Of a stretch of 64,000 nt of DNA, positions 45,101-52,468 are shown one piece after another. The number at the start of each line of letters is the position of its first letter. Positions within the stretch are counted from its first letter, which is position 1. The DNA lies in the NCBI GenBank assembly GCA_019638625.1, contig JAHBTK010000004.1, positions 186,001 through 250,000 on the forward strand, in the 5' to 3' direction. The position numbers and the translations under genes were made by a program. The notes beneath the pieces are model-generated. The model did no database searches. It was not told the DNA's origin and saw only the letters and a list, made by a program, of their open reading frames with translations. This DNA comes from Chitinophagaceae bacterium (lineage in GTDB: Bacteria; Bacteroidota; Bacteroidia; Chitinophagales; Chitinophagaceae).

Positions 45101-46114
45101 TCAATTGAGTCGGGAAACTTTCCCTAAACCCCATATCACCGGATAGCCCTCATCAGTAACTGCTATCCCGGTTTGTTCGTCCCGTTTGATCAGAAAATCC
45201 ACCAGGTCACTACCGTTCACTCGTTGTTCTTCGGGGATGTTCTTTTCCAAAACGGTAGATACCCGGATATTGCATTTCATCCGGCTCATGATCGTCCCCG
45301 CCCGGTCTTTCCATTCCTGGAAGCAGGTTTTCCCCGATGTTGTGTACCCGAAATCAGGGAATAAAATAACATCCCTGTCTTTTAGTACCTTGAATACACT
45401 GAACTCTCTCCATGGGCAACCGCCCGCGGCGCCACCGGTGGCCAGCCAAACAAACTGTGGGAAAAAGAAACTGGCGATCACCGCTGTTTTTTCGCTTTCA
45501 GCTATAGCAACGGGCTTTGTCTTATCAACTAATAGGTGTTCGCCAAAAAAACATTGTCCTATCTTAAACTCAGGTAGCTTAAGGACTTTATGTGCCCAGT
45601 GAATATGGGGGAATGGTTCTTTTACTCTTTTGCCTGTTTCGGGATTGTAAAGCATTATTTTACCGGCTCTTATTTTACCGTTTTCATCAACCTGCCAAAA
45701 TGTGGTAGCTCCGCTCCAATGCTTTGAGGTGCCAATGAAATAACGGCTTACGAGTTGGCTGGCAACCTTAATCCCAAACAGATTGATAAGAAACTGTACA
45801 AAATGGTTTGTTTCGTATCCTTTTAGGCTCGCCTTAAGTACCTCCCAGGAAATAAAAGAAACCGGCTTCGGCGGTTCGGGTACAGTGTTTCTTTCCACCC
45901 GCGGTGCCTGAATGCCCTTCTCAGCGAAATACTGCTTTGGAGGGTAGTGGTATCCGCATTTGTTTTCCCGGTCGCACCGGCCAACATGATCCGGCGAAAG
46001 CTCACCTACGCCATGATCTTTATACCTGACCAGGGTACGCCGCCGGCAGTGTGGACAGGTGTATTTTTTTGTGCTTTTATCAAGCGAAAATCTGCGTGTT
46101 GTTCCTGTTGTCAT
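45101..46114 (-). CDS. Primase-like protein with zinc finger and TOPRIM-like domain
   Basis: 337 residues. N-terminal zinc ribbon (YTCPHCRRRTLVRY and GRCDRENKCGYHYP, four Cys), then a DUF6371-like core, with a TOPRIM-like region PVAIAESEKTAVIASFFFPQ, FVWLATGGAAGGCPW and DVILFPDFGYTTSG. Likely recruits or primes replication of the element together with the RepA-like ATPase encoded just upstream. Proteins of this type are common on Bacteroidota mobile elements. Confidence 0.75.
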   Translation of the reverse strand: MTTGTTRRFSLDKSTKKYTCPHCRRRTLVRYKDHGVGELSPDHVGRCDRENKCGYHYPPKQYFAEKGIQAPRVERNTVPEPPKPVSFISWEVLKASLKGYETNHFVQFLINLFGIKVASQLVSRYFIGTSKHWSGATTFWQVDENGKIRAGKIMLYNPETGKRVKEPFPHIHWAHKVLKLPEFKIGQCFFGEHLLVDKTKPVAIAESEKTAVIASFFFPQFVWLATGGAAGGCPWREFSVFKVLKDRDVILFPDFGYTTSGKTCFQEWKDRAGTIMSRMKCNIRVSTVLEKNIPEEQRVNGSDLVDFLIKRDEQTGIAVTDEGYPVIWGLGKVSRLN

Positions 46115-46236
46115 TTTTTATCAGTTTAAGCTTAGGTCAATAGGTCAACCTCCCTTATATATAGGGAGGAGGTTGACCTAACCTATGACCTGTTTAATTT
46201 GACCCATTTTTGACCCGTTTTTGACCCTTGACCTGT

Positions 46237-47304
46237 TTAAATTTTCAATCGATACAGCCCGTCATCGTGCAGGTGAATAATCCCCGCTTCCTTCATCTCT
46301 TTGACCCTGGTTTTCGCTGTACTTGAGCTAACGATAGCATGCATTTTCAGTTCTTCAATAAGATCTACATATTTGAACGCCTTTGGAGGACCGATGACCC
46401 CTTCTGCAATGGACCGCAGATCCCTTAACTTCGCGTCTCTTTTCGCGATTTCCTTTCCAACCAACATTTCGTCGTAATCGGCAAATAGGAACATGCGCTT
46501 ATTTTCCGACCATTTAAAAGCGCTGGTAAGCTTAGGGTTATTCCGGTTCTTCCCGTGCTCAAAGTCGCTAGTAATGCAGCGGGAATCATTCTCATGAGCT
46601 TTAACAAGCATAACGCACTCTGCTTCCCTGCATATTTCGGAGCCCTGATGTCCCCGCGGTTTATCACCCCCGGGGTTTGGGTGCAGGGTGCTTAGAATGG
46701 AGAGGTTATATTTTACTGTTAACTCCCTGTACCATATCCGGCATTCTATTGCCTGGGTCAAATCATTTGTGTCATAGACAAAGTCACCGGCGCCATCAAT
46801 CAATAGCAGGCTGCAGGGGTGTTTTTTGATAAGACCTTCTACAACTCTTCGCCGCTCCTCCATGCGCGATATAGATCTCATGCCGGCTATAACGACTCCC
46901 TCTACTTTCTGCCCTTCCTGGATCCCGGCTCTCTTGCACATTCGATAAAAACTATTCCATACATCGGAATTGGTTCTCTCATTATCTATGATTATAATTC
47001 CTTCGCATTCTCCAGATACTATAAAACCCAGGCTGTCGCTTTGCGGGTTGAGGTAGTTTGCCGGTATTGCTTCGATAATGGATGTTTTACCCATACCGGG
47101 TTTTGCAATTATAGCTGAAGAGTTCTGGTGCGTTAGTATTGGCGTGCTGTTAAGGCTCAGCACTGGTGGTATGAGTGGGGGCTTGTTGTCCCAATCGGGG
47201 AAGTAAACGGATTCGAACTGATTATGATTAAACTCATCATTGACACCGGCTATAACTTTAGCGACTGTACCATTAAGCTCTATACTTCCGGTGGCAGGAT
47301 GCAT
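46237..47304 (-). CDS. RepA-like AAA ATPase (replicative helicase type) with C-terminal winged helix
   Basis: 355 residues. Walker A is SSAIIAKPGMGKTSIIEAIP, Walker B CSLLLIDGAGDFVYD, and sensor-like STLHPNPGGDKPRGHQGSE follows, as in the RecA-fold RepA/AAA_25 family. The C-terminal part (YVDLIEELKMHAIVSSSTAK, TRVKEMKEAGIIHLHDDGLY) is a winged helix. It forms the replication module with the primase-like gene 122 bp downstream. The start codon shares one base with the stop codon of the HTH gene. Confidence 0.8.
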   Translation of the reverse strand: MHPATGSIELNGTVAKVIAGVNDEFNHNQFESVYFPDWDNKPPLIPPVLSLNSTPILTHQNSSAIIAKPGMGKTSIIEAIPANYLNPQSDSLGFIVSGECEGIIIIDNERTNSDVWNSFYRMCKRAGIQEGQKVEGVVIAGMRSISRMEERRRVVEGLIKKHPCSLLLIDGAGDFVYDTNDLTQAIECRIWYRELTVKYNLSILSTLHPNPGGDKPRGHQGSEICREAECVMLVKAHENDSRCITSDFEHGKNRNNPKLTSAFKWSENKRMFLFADYDEMLVGKEIAKRDAKLRDLRSIAEGVIGPPKAFKYVDLIEELKMHAIVSSSTAKTRVKEMKEAGIIHLHDDGLYRLKI

Positions 47305-47564
47305 TATTTACCTCCTTTTTTCCACACCTTTACCACATCACTCCAGTTGTATCGAACAGCGGATCCGATGCGAATAGATGGTATTCTCCTGCTATGGTTA
47401 CGTATGGTCTTTACCGTGACACCCAGGCGCCTGGCCAGTTCCGCCTGATCGATTATCTCATCGGGAACAGGTACGCCGGCCTCTGCCAAGGACGCCCGCA
47501 CCGATGTCGATACCAGGTTGCTCAGCTCCTCCGGAGTCATTGTTATTTGAATTATGCTATTCAT
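47304..47564 (-). CDS. Helix-turn-helix protein, excisionase/MerR-like
   Basis: 86 residues. The C-terminal half is a winged HTH of the excisionase type (IDQAELARRLGVTVKTIRNH, then IPSIRIGSAVRYNWSDVVKVWKKG). It could act as recombination directionality factor or as activator of the replication operon (AlpA-like). It overlaps its upstream neighbour by 8 bp and shares a base with the ATPase gene, so the three are translationally coupled. Confidence 0.78.
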   Translation of the reverse strand: MNSIIQITMTPEELSNLVSTSVRASLAEAGVPVPDEIIDQAELARRLGVTVKTIRNHSRRIPSIRIGSAVRYNWSDVVKVWKKGGK

Positions 47565-47736
47565 GTGATGAGCCCTCCTTTTGCTTCTTCACCGTCTTTT
47601 TTTGGGGAGACTTTACTTGAATGGTCTTCTTTGGAGCAGCGCCCAGGACATTGTTTTTTAATGCCCTTATAACTGAATGCTCAATCATAACCTCAAGCTC
47701 TTCAGCCGGTATTGGGAAAAGAATCATATTCTTCAT
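47557..47736 (-). CDS. Small lysine-rich protein at the head of the replication operon
   Basis: 59 residues (MKNMILFPIPAEELEVMIEH, then a helix and a basic tail rich in Lys and Gln). The N-terminal half resembles the N-terminus of the next gene's product (PEELSNLVSTSVRASLAE). It overlaps that gene by 8 bp, and the overlap supports expression. No family recognised. Confidence 0.55.
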   Translation of the reverse strand: MKNMILFPIPAEELEVMIEHSVIRALKNNVLGAAPKKTIQVKSPQKKTVKKQKEGSSHE

Positions 47737-47791
47737 TTGCTATGATTTTATGTAGCAAACTTAGAATGGGTAACTTTCATTGATCTTATTT

Positions 47792-47821
47792 GTTTGCGGT
47801 ATTCGCAAAATAACCGCAAAC
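47792..47821. repeat. Inverted repeat upstream of the replication operon
   Basis: GTTTGCGGT (47792-47800) and ACCGCAAAC (47813-47821), 9-bp arms with a 12-nt centre, located 56 bp before the 59-residue gene. A further GCCGCAAG half-site follows at about 47823. Candidate operator for the element's HTH protein. Confidence 0.45.
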
Positions 47822-47838
47822 AAGCCGCAAGTTATTGG

Positions 47839-48870
47839 CTATCTGGCCGTCTTTATGAAGGCGTAAGTTGCTCTCTGATTTTTATCTATTTTGTTTTGAG
47901 CCGTTCGTGTGCTGATATCAACCTGAAACAATATTTTGATAATGGCTACGATACTTTCTGCATTAAGGGTTATGTTCTCTTGCAAATAGTTACTTCTGTT
48001 TAAATGATGAACTAATATGACCAGAGAAAGCTTCCAACCTTTACTTTTATCAGTCCATTTCCCATTATTATAGAGCCCTTCTTTTGTTAGAAGATCTTTG
48101 ATCTGTTTCTCATATTCCCGTTTCTTAAAGAATTGGGAGGGCTGACTAAATATAGGAGCCTGACTGACTTTCTTTTTCTTTGCTTTTTCCACCAACCGCC
48201 TATAGATAAGCGCATTGTCAGCCGCTTTTTTAGCTCTCACCCGGATATCATTTTCAGCGAATAGTTTATCTATCCAAAGAGTCTCCGAAGCTTTAAAGTC
48301 GGCTTCTGTAGCCCCGGGATGACTTTGCTGAAAGTAACGGAGACGATGCTGGTATAACAGTTTGAGATCCTCTACATTTTCGATGTTTGTATAGCCGGTT
48401 TCCTCTTTGTAGACTGAAAGAAAATAGTGTGCTTGCACTATCTGGGTTTCTGTATCATTTGGCATATCTGGTATGTGGTTGATGTTTGTTGACGTTAAGC
48501 TGGGGTTGTTCGCAATTTCAAGTGATCTAAACCATTCTCCAATCGCCTGTATGGTATGAGGGGGAGCTAAGGGCGGCGGCCCACCTGGCTTGATTCTCCA
48601 TGTTTCGTGAAGATGAGGAAGAAGAAATGATAAAGCTTTTTCAGAAACTCCCGGCTCTTCGGGGTGCTCATCAGAAGGGAATCTATCGAACACCTCAGCT
48701 CTCCAGGTGAAAGCATGCATTAGTCTTGTTATTACACCCCTTCTTAACTCAACAGGGTCGGGATATTTGGATAAGATAGAGTTTAAAGTAGCAATCGTTG
48801 TGGATAATTTCAGGCGTTCTGTTGTCCACAGCGTATCAATATACCCTTGAGTAAATTTGTCGATTTCCAT
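47839..48870 (-). CDS. Hypothetical protein typical of Bacteroidota mobile elements
   Basis: 343 residues, no signal peptide or membrane segment. The N-terminal half is helical (YIDTLWTTERLKLSTTIATL), the middle has a charged helix (AKKAADNALIYRRLVEKAKK), and the C-terminal domain (GWKLSLVILVHHLNRSNYLQ, IVAIIKILFQVDISTRTAQN) resembles the arrangement at the end of RteC-like proteins, though not closely enough for a call. Regulation of the element is one possibility. Confidence 0.6.
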   Translation of the reverse strand: MEIDKFTQGYIDTLWTTERLKLSTTIATLNSILSKYPDPVELRRGVITRLMHAFTWRAEVFDRFPSDEHPEEPGVSEKALSFLLPHLHETWRIKPGGPPPLAPPHTIQAIGEWFRSLEIANNPSLTSTNINHIPDMPNDTETQIVQAHYFLSVYKEETGYTNIENVEDLKLLYQHRLRYFQQSHPGATEADFKASETLWIDKLFAENDIRVRAKKAADNALIYRRLVEKAKKKKVSQAPIFSQPSQFFKKREYEKQIKDLLTKEGLYNNGKWTDKSKGWKLSLVILVHHLNRSNYLQENITLNAESIVAIIKILFQVDISTRTAQNKIDKNQRATYAFIKTAR

Positions 48871-48882
48871 ATTGAAGAGTTC

Positions 48883-48912
48883 AAAAAAAGCCCAAGACGT
48901 TATGTCCTGGGC
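48883..48912 (-). terminator. Intrinsic terminator after the small-gene cluster
   Basis: A 9-bp stem (48890-48898 with 48904-48912) pairs completely on the minus-strand RNA when one G-U is allowed, followed by seven T (48889-48883). The orientation suits the leftward genes at 49118-49918. Confidence 0.75.
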
Positions 48913-48980
48913 GGCTTACATAAAGTTACGGATAATCATGTTGATTTCTTTTGTGCAAGGAGACTGCCCAGCGCTAACCA

Positions 48981-49006
48981 AAATTGCTATATTCCATGCT
49001 ACATAT
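48981..49006. repeat. 26-bp copy of a gene start found again at 45031-45056
   Basis: Exact 26-bp direct repeat of 45031-45056. On the minus strand it contains the start codon, first residues (MEYSN) and 11 upstream bases of the gene at 44831-45046; here the frame closes after seven codons. It looks like a leftover of a duplicated gene start. Confidence 0.7.
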
Positions 49007-49117
49007 CGGTCATCCTAAATCAAAAGCCATTTACCTCCAATCAGTTACAACAGCCATCACTCGGGAGTACCGCTCGAAAAGCCTGCAAAAACCAAAAACC
49101 TGTCTTATTTTGACATC

Positions 49118-49372
49118 CTATTTCTTCACCTTCATTCCTTCCGGATGCTTATCCGTAAAGCCTTTGAGCTCCAGCAGGAGGATCTGCAGTTGCTGACATT
49201 GAGAAAGGAAATCTTCTTTACTAGTTGTTCCGAAAATACCCTTTTCTTCGAGGTATGCGTAGGCGCAAACCATTGGAAATAGATTCTCGTTTAGTAATTT
49301 ATTGTATCCGTCGCCTTCTCCAAGAAGCTGCACCAGGTCAAGAAGCTGTTTGAGGTCATTTTTCTGGCTCAT
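49118..49372 (-). CDS. Small hypothetical protein
   Basis: 84 residues, helical: QLLDLVQLLGEGDGYNKLLN and LSQCQQLQILLLELKGFTDK. The last gene before the terminator at 48883-48912; it overlaps the preceding gene by 17 bp. Unknown function. Confidence 0.6.
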   Translation of the reverse strand: MSQKNDLKQLLDLVQLLGEGDGYNKLLNENLFPMVCAYAYLEEKGIFGTTSKEDFLSQCQQLQILLLELKGFTDKHPEGMKVKK

Positions 49373-49613
49373 TATAATATGCTTTTAATGCGATCAGGAG
49401 ATCTTTTAAAATCCTCATGAACAGAAATGTCGGACCAGCGTCTTCTGATCCATTTTGATCTATCCCATGTAACGCATCCTGGGTAATGTTATCGATTACC
49501 TCGTCCAGATTTTCGCCGCCATCATTGCAGAAAAAAAAGTTATTGATAGCCTTACGGAGTTCCTCCGGTAGTTGGTTGTTATTACTCATGGTTGCATTGG
49601 TTATTTGGCTCAT
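49356..49613 (-). CDS. Small acidic hypothetical protein
   Basis: 85 residues, acidic (ELRKAINNFFFCNDGGENLD, EVIDNITQDALHGIDQNGSE), helical C-terminus. A second Met at residue 9 is an alternative start. Encoded in the same leftward cluster, overlapping its downstream neighbour. Unknown function. Confidence 0.58.
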   Translation of the reverse strand: MSQITNATMSNNNQLPEELRKAINNFFFCNDGGENLDEVIDNITQDALHGIDQNGSEDAGPTFLFMRILKDLLIALKAYYNEPEK

Positions 49614-49663
49614 AGTGGTAATTTTTAAGTTGGTAAAAGTGGGGTACGAATCAAAAACGGGTC

Positions 49664-49918
49664 TTAGCTGAGATCTGCCGGCTCTTCGGTTCCGAGCGGC
49701 ATAATTTTCGGTTGAGAAAACATTATGTCCAGGATAGCCTTTGCTTCAAGCAAAGCTGCATAGAGACCTTCTGCATCTCCTGCGCGGTAGTTGTTCCCCA
49801 TGCCTATTAAACATAGCCTGAACATCTCGTCGAGCTCTTTGGTTAACTGTACCTTGTGGTTTCTTTCCTGAATTCCGGCCAGCTCCTGGAGCTGACCATT
49901 GGTGAGTTTGAGTACCAT
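49664..49918 (-). CDS. Small helical hypothetical protein
   Basis: 84 residues (LTNGQLQELAGIQERNHKVQ, LTKELDEMFRLCLIGMGNNY). First gene of the leftward cluster of three; its promoter would lie within or next to the palindromic operator region at 50082-50138. Unknown function. Confidence 0.58.
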   Translation of the reverse strand: MVLKLTNGQLQELAGIQERNHKVQLTKELDEMFRLCLIGMGNNYRAGDAEGLYAALLEAKAILDIMFSQPKIMPLGTEEPADLS

Positions 49919-50081
49919 AGTTGGTTGTGTTTAATTGTTAATAAATAGCTCCATTGGAGCCGGATAAAGTATTTGTGAGCCCCCCGGAAGGAGCCGGATC
50001 CTGGAAAGGACCCGGATACACTCCAGCCTTGTGGCTTATATCCTATTGTTTGGCGGGTACGATGTATCAGTTCTTGATTGT

Positions 50082-50138
50082 GATACAATTTATGCCCAAA
50101 GATACAAATTGTATCTATCATTAGATACAATTTGTATC
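50082..50138. promoter_or_regulatory. Twin palindromic operators with an extra half-site
   Basis: GATACAAATTGTATC (50101-50115) and GATACAATTTGTATC (50124-50138) are 15-bp near-perfect palindromes 23 bp apart, with a half-site GATACAATTT at 50082-50091. A minus-strand TATCTTTG -7 box (50104-50097) overlaps the first, and a plus-strand TATATTTG box (50157-50164) follows the second. This is the layout of a lysogeny-type switch between divergent transcripts. Confidence 0.7.
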
Positions 50139-50168
50139 GTTTTTTTTTATTTTTTCTATATTTGGGGC

Positions 50169-50378
50169 ATGACATTAGATGAAGCGTTCCTGGATTTCGT
50201 AAATTCAGAACGGTATAAAGAAGTAGTTAAGCAGCAAGATTCCCTTGGAGGAAAATACAGGGCCTACCTTTCACGGTATAATAAAGGGCAATTAAAAGCC
50301 GGCGCCATCGTGGAGATACTTCTTGCCAATGGGTATGAAATCAAGGCAAACAGGGTGGTAAAGAAGGCAAATAAATAA
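50169..50378 (+). CDS. Small XRE/Cro-like regulator (putative)
   Basis: 69 residues from ATG 50169; the open frame extends upstream through the operators, but that part is not protein-like. The sequence YRAYLSRYNKGQLKAGAIVE followed by ILLANGYEI matches the last helices of Cro/XRE HTH domains (ISRYERG, then ALGYEL). It is the only rightward gene of the element and starts only 5 bp after a TATATTTG promoter box, so its mRNA may be nearly leaderless. Likely autoregulates and controls the leftward genes through the twin palindromes. Confidence 0.65.
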   Translation: MTLDEAFLDFVNSERYKEVVKQQDSLGGKYRAYLSRYNKGQLKAGAIVEILLANGYEIKANRVVKKANK

Positions 50379-50434
50379 TAGCCGGCATGCCAGGTTGGGT
50401 GGTCGGGGCAGAAGGATCGCTTTGCTGTAGAATA

Positions 50435-50641
50435 TTATTTGGCTTTTTTTCTTGGTTTAAGATTATTGAGCTTCATCATTACCTTTTCCATCACCTCCCT
50501 TTTCTTCCTGTCTTTCGGCGTCAGCTTATCTTCGTCCTGTTTTTCAATGTCGATCAGAAAATTGCGGAGTTCCTTTAAATTCAGAACTCCGCTGTCCAGA
50601 GCGATTCGGAGCGCTGTTGACCTTCTTTGAAATTCGTTCAT
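50435..50641 (-). CDS. Small basic hypothetical protein next to the integrase
   Basis: 68 residues, helical and lysine-rich (MNEFQRRSTALRIALDSGVL, KDRKKREVMEKVMMKLNNLK). It lies 75 bp downstream of the integrase gene on the same strand. The opposite-strand open frame here looks like a shadow. Unknown function. Confidence 0.5.
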   Translation of the reverse strand: MNEFQRRSTALRIALDSGVLNLKELRNFLIDIEKQDEDKLTPKDRKKREVMEKVMMKLNNLKPRKKAK

Positions 50642-50716
50642 AACTATTGACAGTTAAAAAATTACTGATATATCCTTTGACACATCACGCAGAAGTTACG
50701 GAGCGTTTTTACTAAC

Positions 50717-52111
50717 CTACACCACCTTCAACTTATTATCATTCACCTCTCCCCAGGCTTTCGCCATCACCGTCTTTTTGCGTTCATTGGTAACATCTAC
50801 GTACCGCTTAAAGGCTTTGAAAGTAGTATGCCCGGTGAGAGCCATAACCTCCTGGGGCGCCATCCCCTTCTCCAGGGATAGGGTCGTGAAGGTACGCCTT
50901 CCCATATGGATGGACATCAGCTCGTATTTTTTGAAGGGGATGGCTTTTTTACTGATGCCGTATTCCCGGACCTTCTCCACCGGCGCATCAATGCCGGCAA
51001 GCTCTCCCAGCTCTTTCAGGTATTTGTTGGTTTTCTGCCCGCTGATCACCGGCAGGGGCGCATGCAGATCCTTGTACTTCTCCAGGATAGCCAGGGAGTA
51101 CGGGTTCAGGGGTATATCCAGGCGCTGCCCGGTCTTTGCAGCGGTCATCCGGATGGTATTGTGCTGGATATGCTCCCGCTTTAACTGCGCCAGGTCGCTA
51201 TATCTAAGCCCTGTAGCGCACGAAAAACAAAATACGTCCCTTACCTTCTCCAGTTTCTTATTGTCGCTCAGATCGAAATTAAACAGGGTCAGGAACTCCT
51301 CATTAGTGAGTGTCAGCACTTCAAAATTGGAATCCTTCCGGGCGACTTTGAAATCCTGGTAATCCGGGTTGACATTTATCTTGTAGATGGTCCGGGCAAT
51401 CTTCAGGAGGGTTTTTAACGTGCTGATCTGTTTGGCAATGGTGATATTGTTCATTCCCTTTACTTTCCTGGGCTTCCTGGGCTTGCCGGAAGGATAAGGC
51501 TTCAGGGACATTTCCTTTGGCTCCAGCAGGTAGTTTACAAACCCTCTCAGAAGTTGGACATTGATATTGTCAAAATTTACAGCTATTTTATACTTTTTCT
51601 CGTAGTTCTTTAAGTGGGTAGCCAGTCCCTCATACACTTGGATAGTCCTGTATTTATGCGTACTACTACAATCTTTTGCGTACCGCAGGATGAAATCTGC
51701 AATATTGATACCCGGATCCTCCTTCTTTGTGGTGTCGGATTTCATTTCCTTCAGCCGTTCTATCACCAGTTGGGAGGTTATAGGCGTTTTCTCAAACCTG
51801 AGATTCCCTTCTATATCTTTTATAAGTGACCGTAGTTCTGCAAGCTTGTCATTGATAGGCTCCACATCTTTAGCAGCCAGCAGCAGGCTGGTATCGTCGT
51901 CAGGGTACATTTTTTTAGCATCCTGTTTGCGGGTATAAACTACTTGCTGGTCTTTTACATTCCAGTTGCTTTCGAGAATATGGATATCGGGGCACTGGTA
52001 GTATCTCCGGACACCTTTTACCTGATAAACCAGGTGGATCGGACAACTGGTATCTAAGTTCTTTCTGTCAGATCTTAACCAAAAACGAATAGTTGTTTTG
52101 TCTTTTGCCAT
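50717..52111 (-). CDS. int: Tyrosine recombinase (integrase) of the tRNA-Pro element
   Basis: 464 residues, Bacteroidota phage/transposon type. N-terminal arm-binding domain (IRFWLRSDRKNLDTSCPIHL), SAM-like core-binding domain (about residues 135-250) and catalytic domain with Arg in CATGLRYSDLAQL, HMGRRTF (His-x-x-Arg), GHTTFKAFKRYVDV with the His and the nucleophile Tyr437. The gene ends the element's right side, 167 bp from the right att repeat, with three putative arm sites upstream of its start. It should integrate and excise at the 3' end of tRNA-Pro. Confidence 0.93.
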   Translation of the reverse strand: MAKDKTTIRFWLRSDRKNLDTSCPIHLVYQVKGVRRYYQCPDIHILESNWNVKDQQVVYTRKQDAKKMYPDDDTSLLLAAKDVEPINDKLAELRSLIKDIEGNLRFEKTPITSQLVIERLKEMKSDTTKKEDPGINIADFILRYAKDCSSTHKYRTIQVYEGLATHLKNYEKKYKIAVNFDNINVQLLRGFVNYLLEPKEMSLKPYPSGKPRKPRKVKGMNNITIAKQISTLKTLLKIARTIYKINVNPDYQDFKVARKDSNFEVLTLTNEEFLTLFNFDLSDNKKLEKVRDVFCFSCATGLRYSDLAQLKREHIQHNTIRMTAAKTGQRLDIPLNPYSLAILEKYKDLHAPLPVISGQKTNKYLKELGELAGIDAPVEKVREYGISKKAIPFKKYELMSIHMGRRTFTTLSLEKGMAPQEVMALTGHTTFKAFKRYVDVTNERKKTVMAKAWGEVNDNKLKVV

Positions 52112-52140
52112 TTGAAGAAAATTATTGCAGAAAGCAATTA

Positions 52141-52172
52141 TGTAGCAAATTGTGTAGCAACTAATGTAGTAA
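52141..52172 (+). promoter_or_regulatory. Right arm-type recombinase sites (putative)
   Basis: TGTAGCAA at 52141-52148 and 52153-52160 and TGTAGTAA at 52165-52172, each 12 bp apart, between the integrase start and the right att repeat. They match the two boxes near the left end in sequence, orientation and spacing. Confidence 0.55.
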
Positions 52173-52277
52173 ATTTTTTCCCAACAGTACCTTTAATTTC
52201 CCCTTTTATTTTGTAACCCTTTACTGTACTTGCTTTCACAACTACCTTACGGACCAGGCAGGAAATAAGTTCAAGGG

Positions 52278-52291
52278 CAGTCATCCCGACA
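52278..52291 (+). repeat. Right attachment site (attR) of the 15.4-kb element
   Basis: CAGTCATCCCGACA, identical to the tRNA-Pro 3' end at 36898-36911. Flanking bases differ, so the repeat marks the crossover core. Confidence 0.8.
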
Positions 52292-52298
52292 AAACGCC

Positions 52299-52332
52299 AA
52301 ATGGCGCCATTTAAAGACAAATGGTGCCATTT
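52299..52332. repeat. Pair of 14-bp palindromes next to attR
   Basis: AAATGGCGCCATTT (52299-52312, perfect) and AAATGGTGCCATTT (52319-52332, one mismatch) are 20 bp apart, just outside the right att repeat. Two helical turns between centres suggests cooperative binding of a dimeric protein. Confidence 0.65.
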
Positions 52333-52451
52333 TTCATTAAATGCCTATTTATCAATTAAAAACGCCTTGTCTTCCACCAATTATTCTTAGTAAAAATCCA
52401 TTTAAGTACATTATCGTATTTTACCAAAGCCTTTAAATGGGCAAAATGTTG

Positions 52452-52468
52452 ACAGGATTCGAACCTGT
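52452..52468 (-). repeat. tRNA T-arm-like fragment next to the serine recombinase stop codon
   Basis: On the minus strand ACAGG-TTCGAAT-CCTGT forms a perfect tRNA T arm (5-bp stem, 7-nt loop). It directly follows the serine recombinase stop codon. No other tRNA parts are present. Likely a remnant of a tRNA attachment site from another location. Confidence 0.55.

Larger units (their letters stand above)
36898..52291. mobile_element. 15.4-kb integrated element in tRNA-Pro (phage satellite-like or reduced prophage)
   Basis: Bounded by the 14-bp direct repeat, with a tyrosine recombinase gene 167 bp from the right repeat and matching TGTAGCAA box arrays inside both ends. Nearly all genes run leftward from the integrase: small genes, a hypothetical protein, HTH/excisionase-like, RepA-like ATPase, primase-like, small genes, tape measure, small terminase and HicAB. 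A divergent XRE-like regulator with twin operators sits near the integrase. Capsid, portal, large terminase, lysis and conjugation genes are absent. Integrase, divergent regulator, replication module and small terminase recall phage-inducible islands; the tape measure gene does not. A decayed prophage is the main alternative. Confidence 0.75.

Noticed and set aside
50439..50630. Plus-strand 63-codon hydrophobic frame opposite the small basic gene at 50435-50641
   Set aside because: Leu/Phe/Ser-rich composition typical of the complement of a Lys/Glu-rich coding sequence.
52138..52320. 60-codon minus-strand frame across attR
   Set aside because: It spans the arm-type boxes and the attachment core, which explain the sequence; no protein features.
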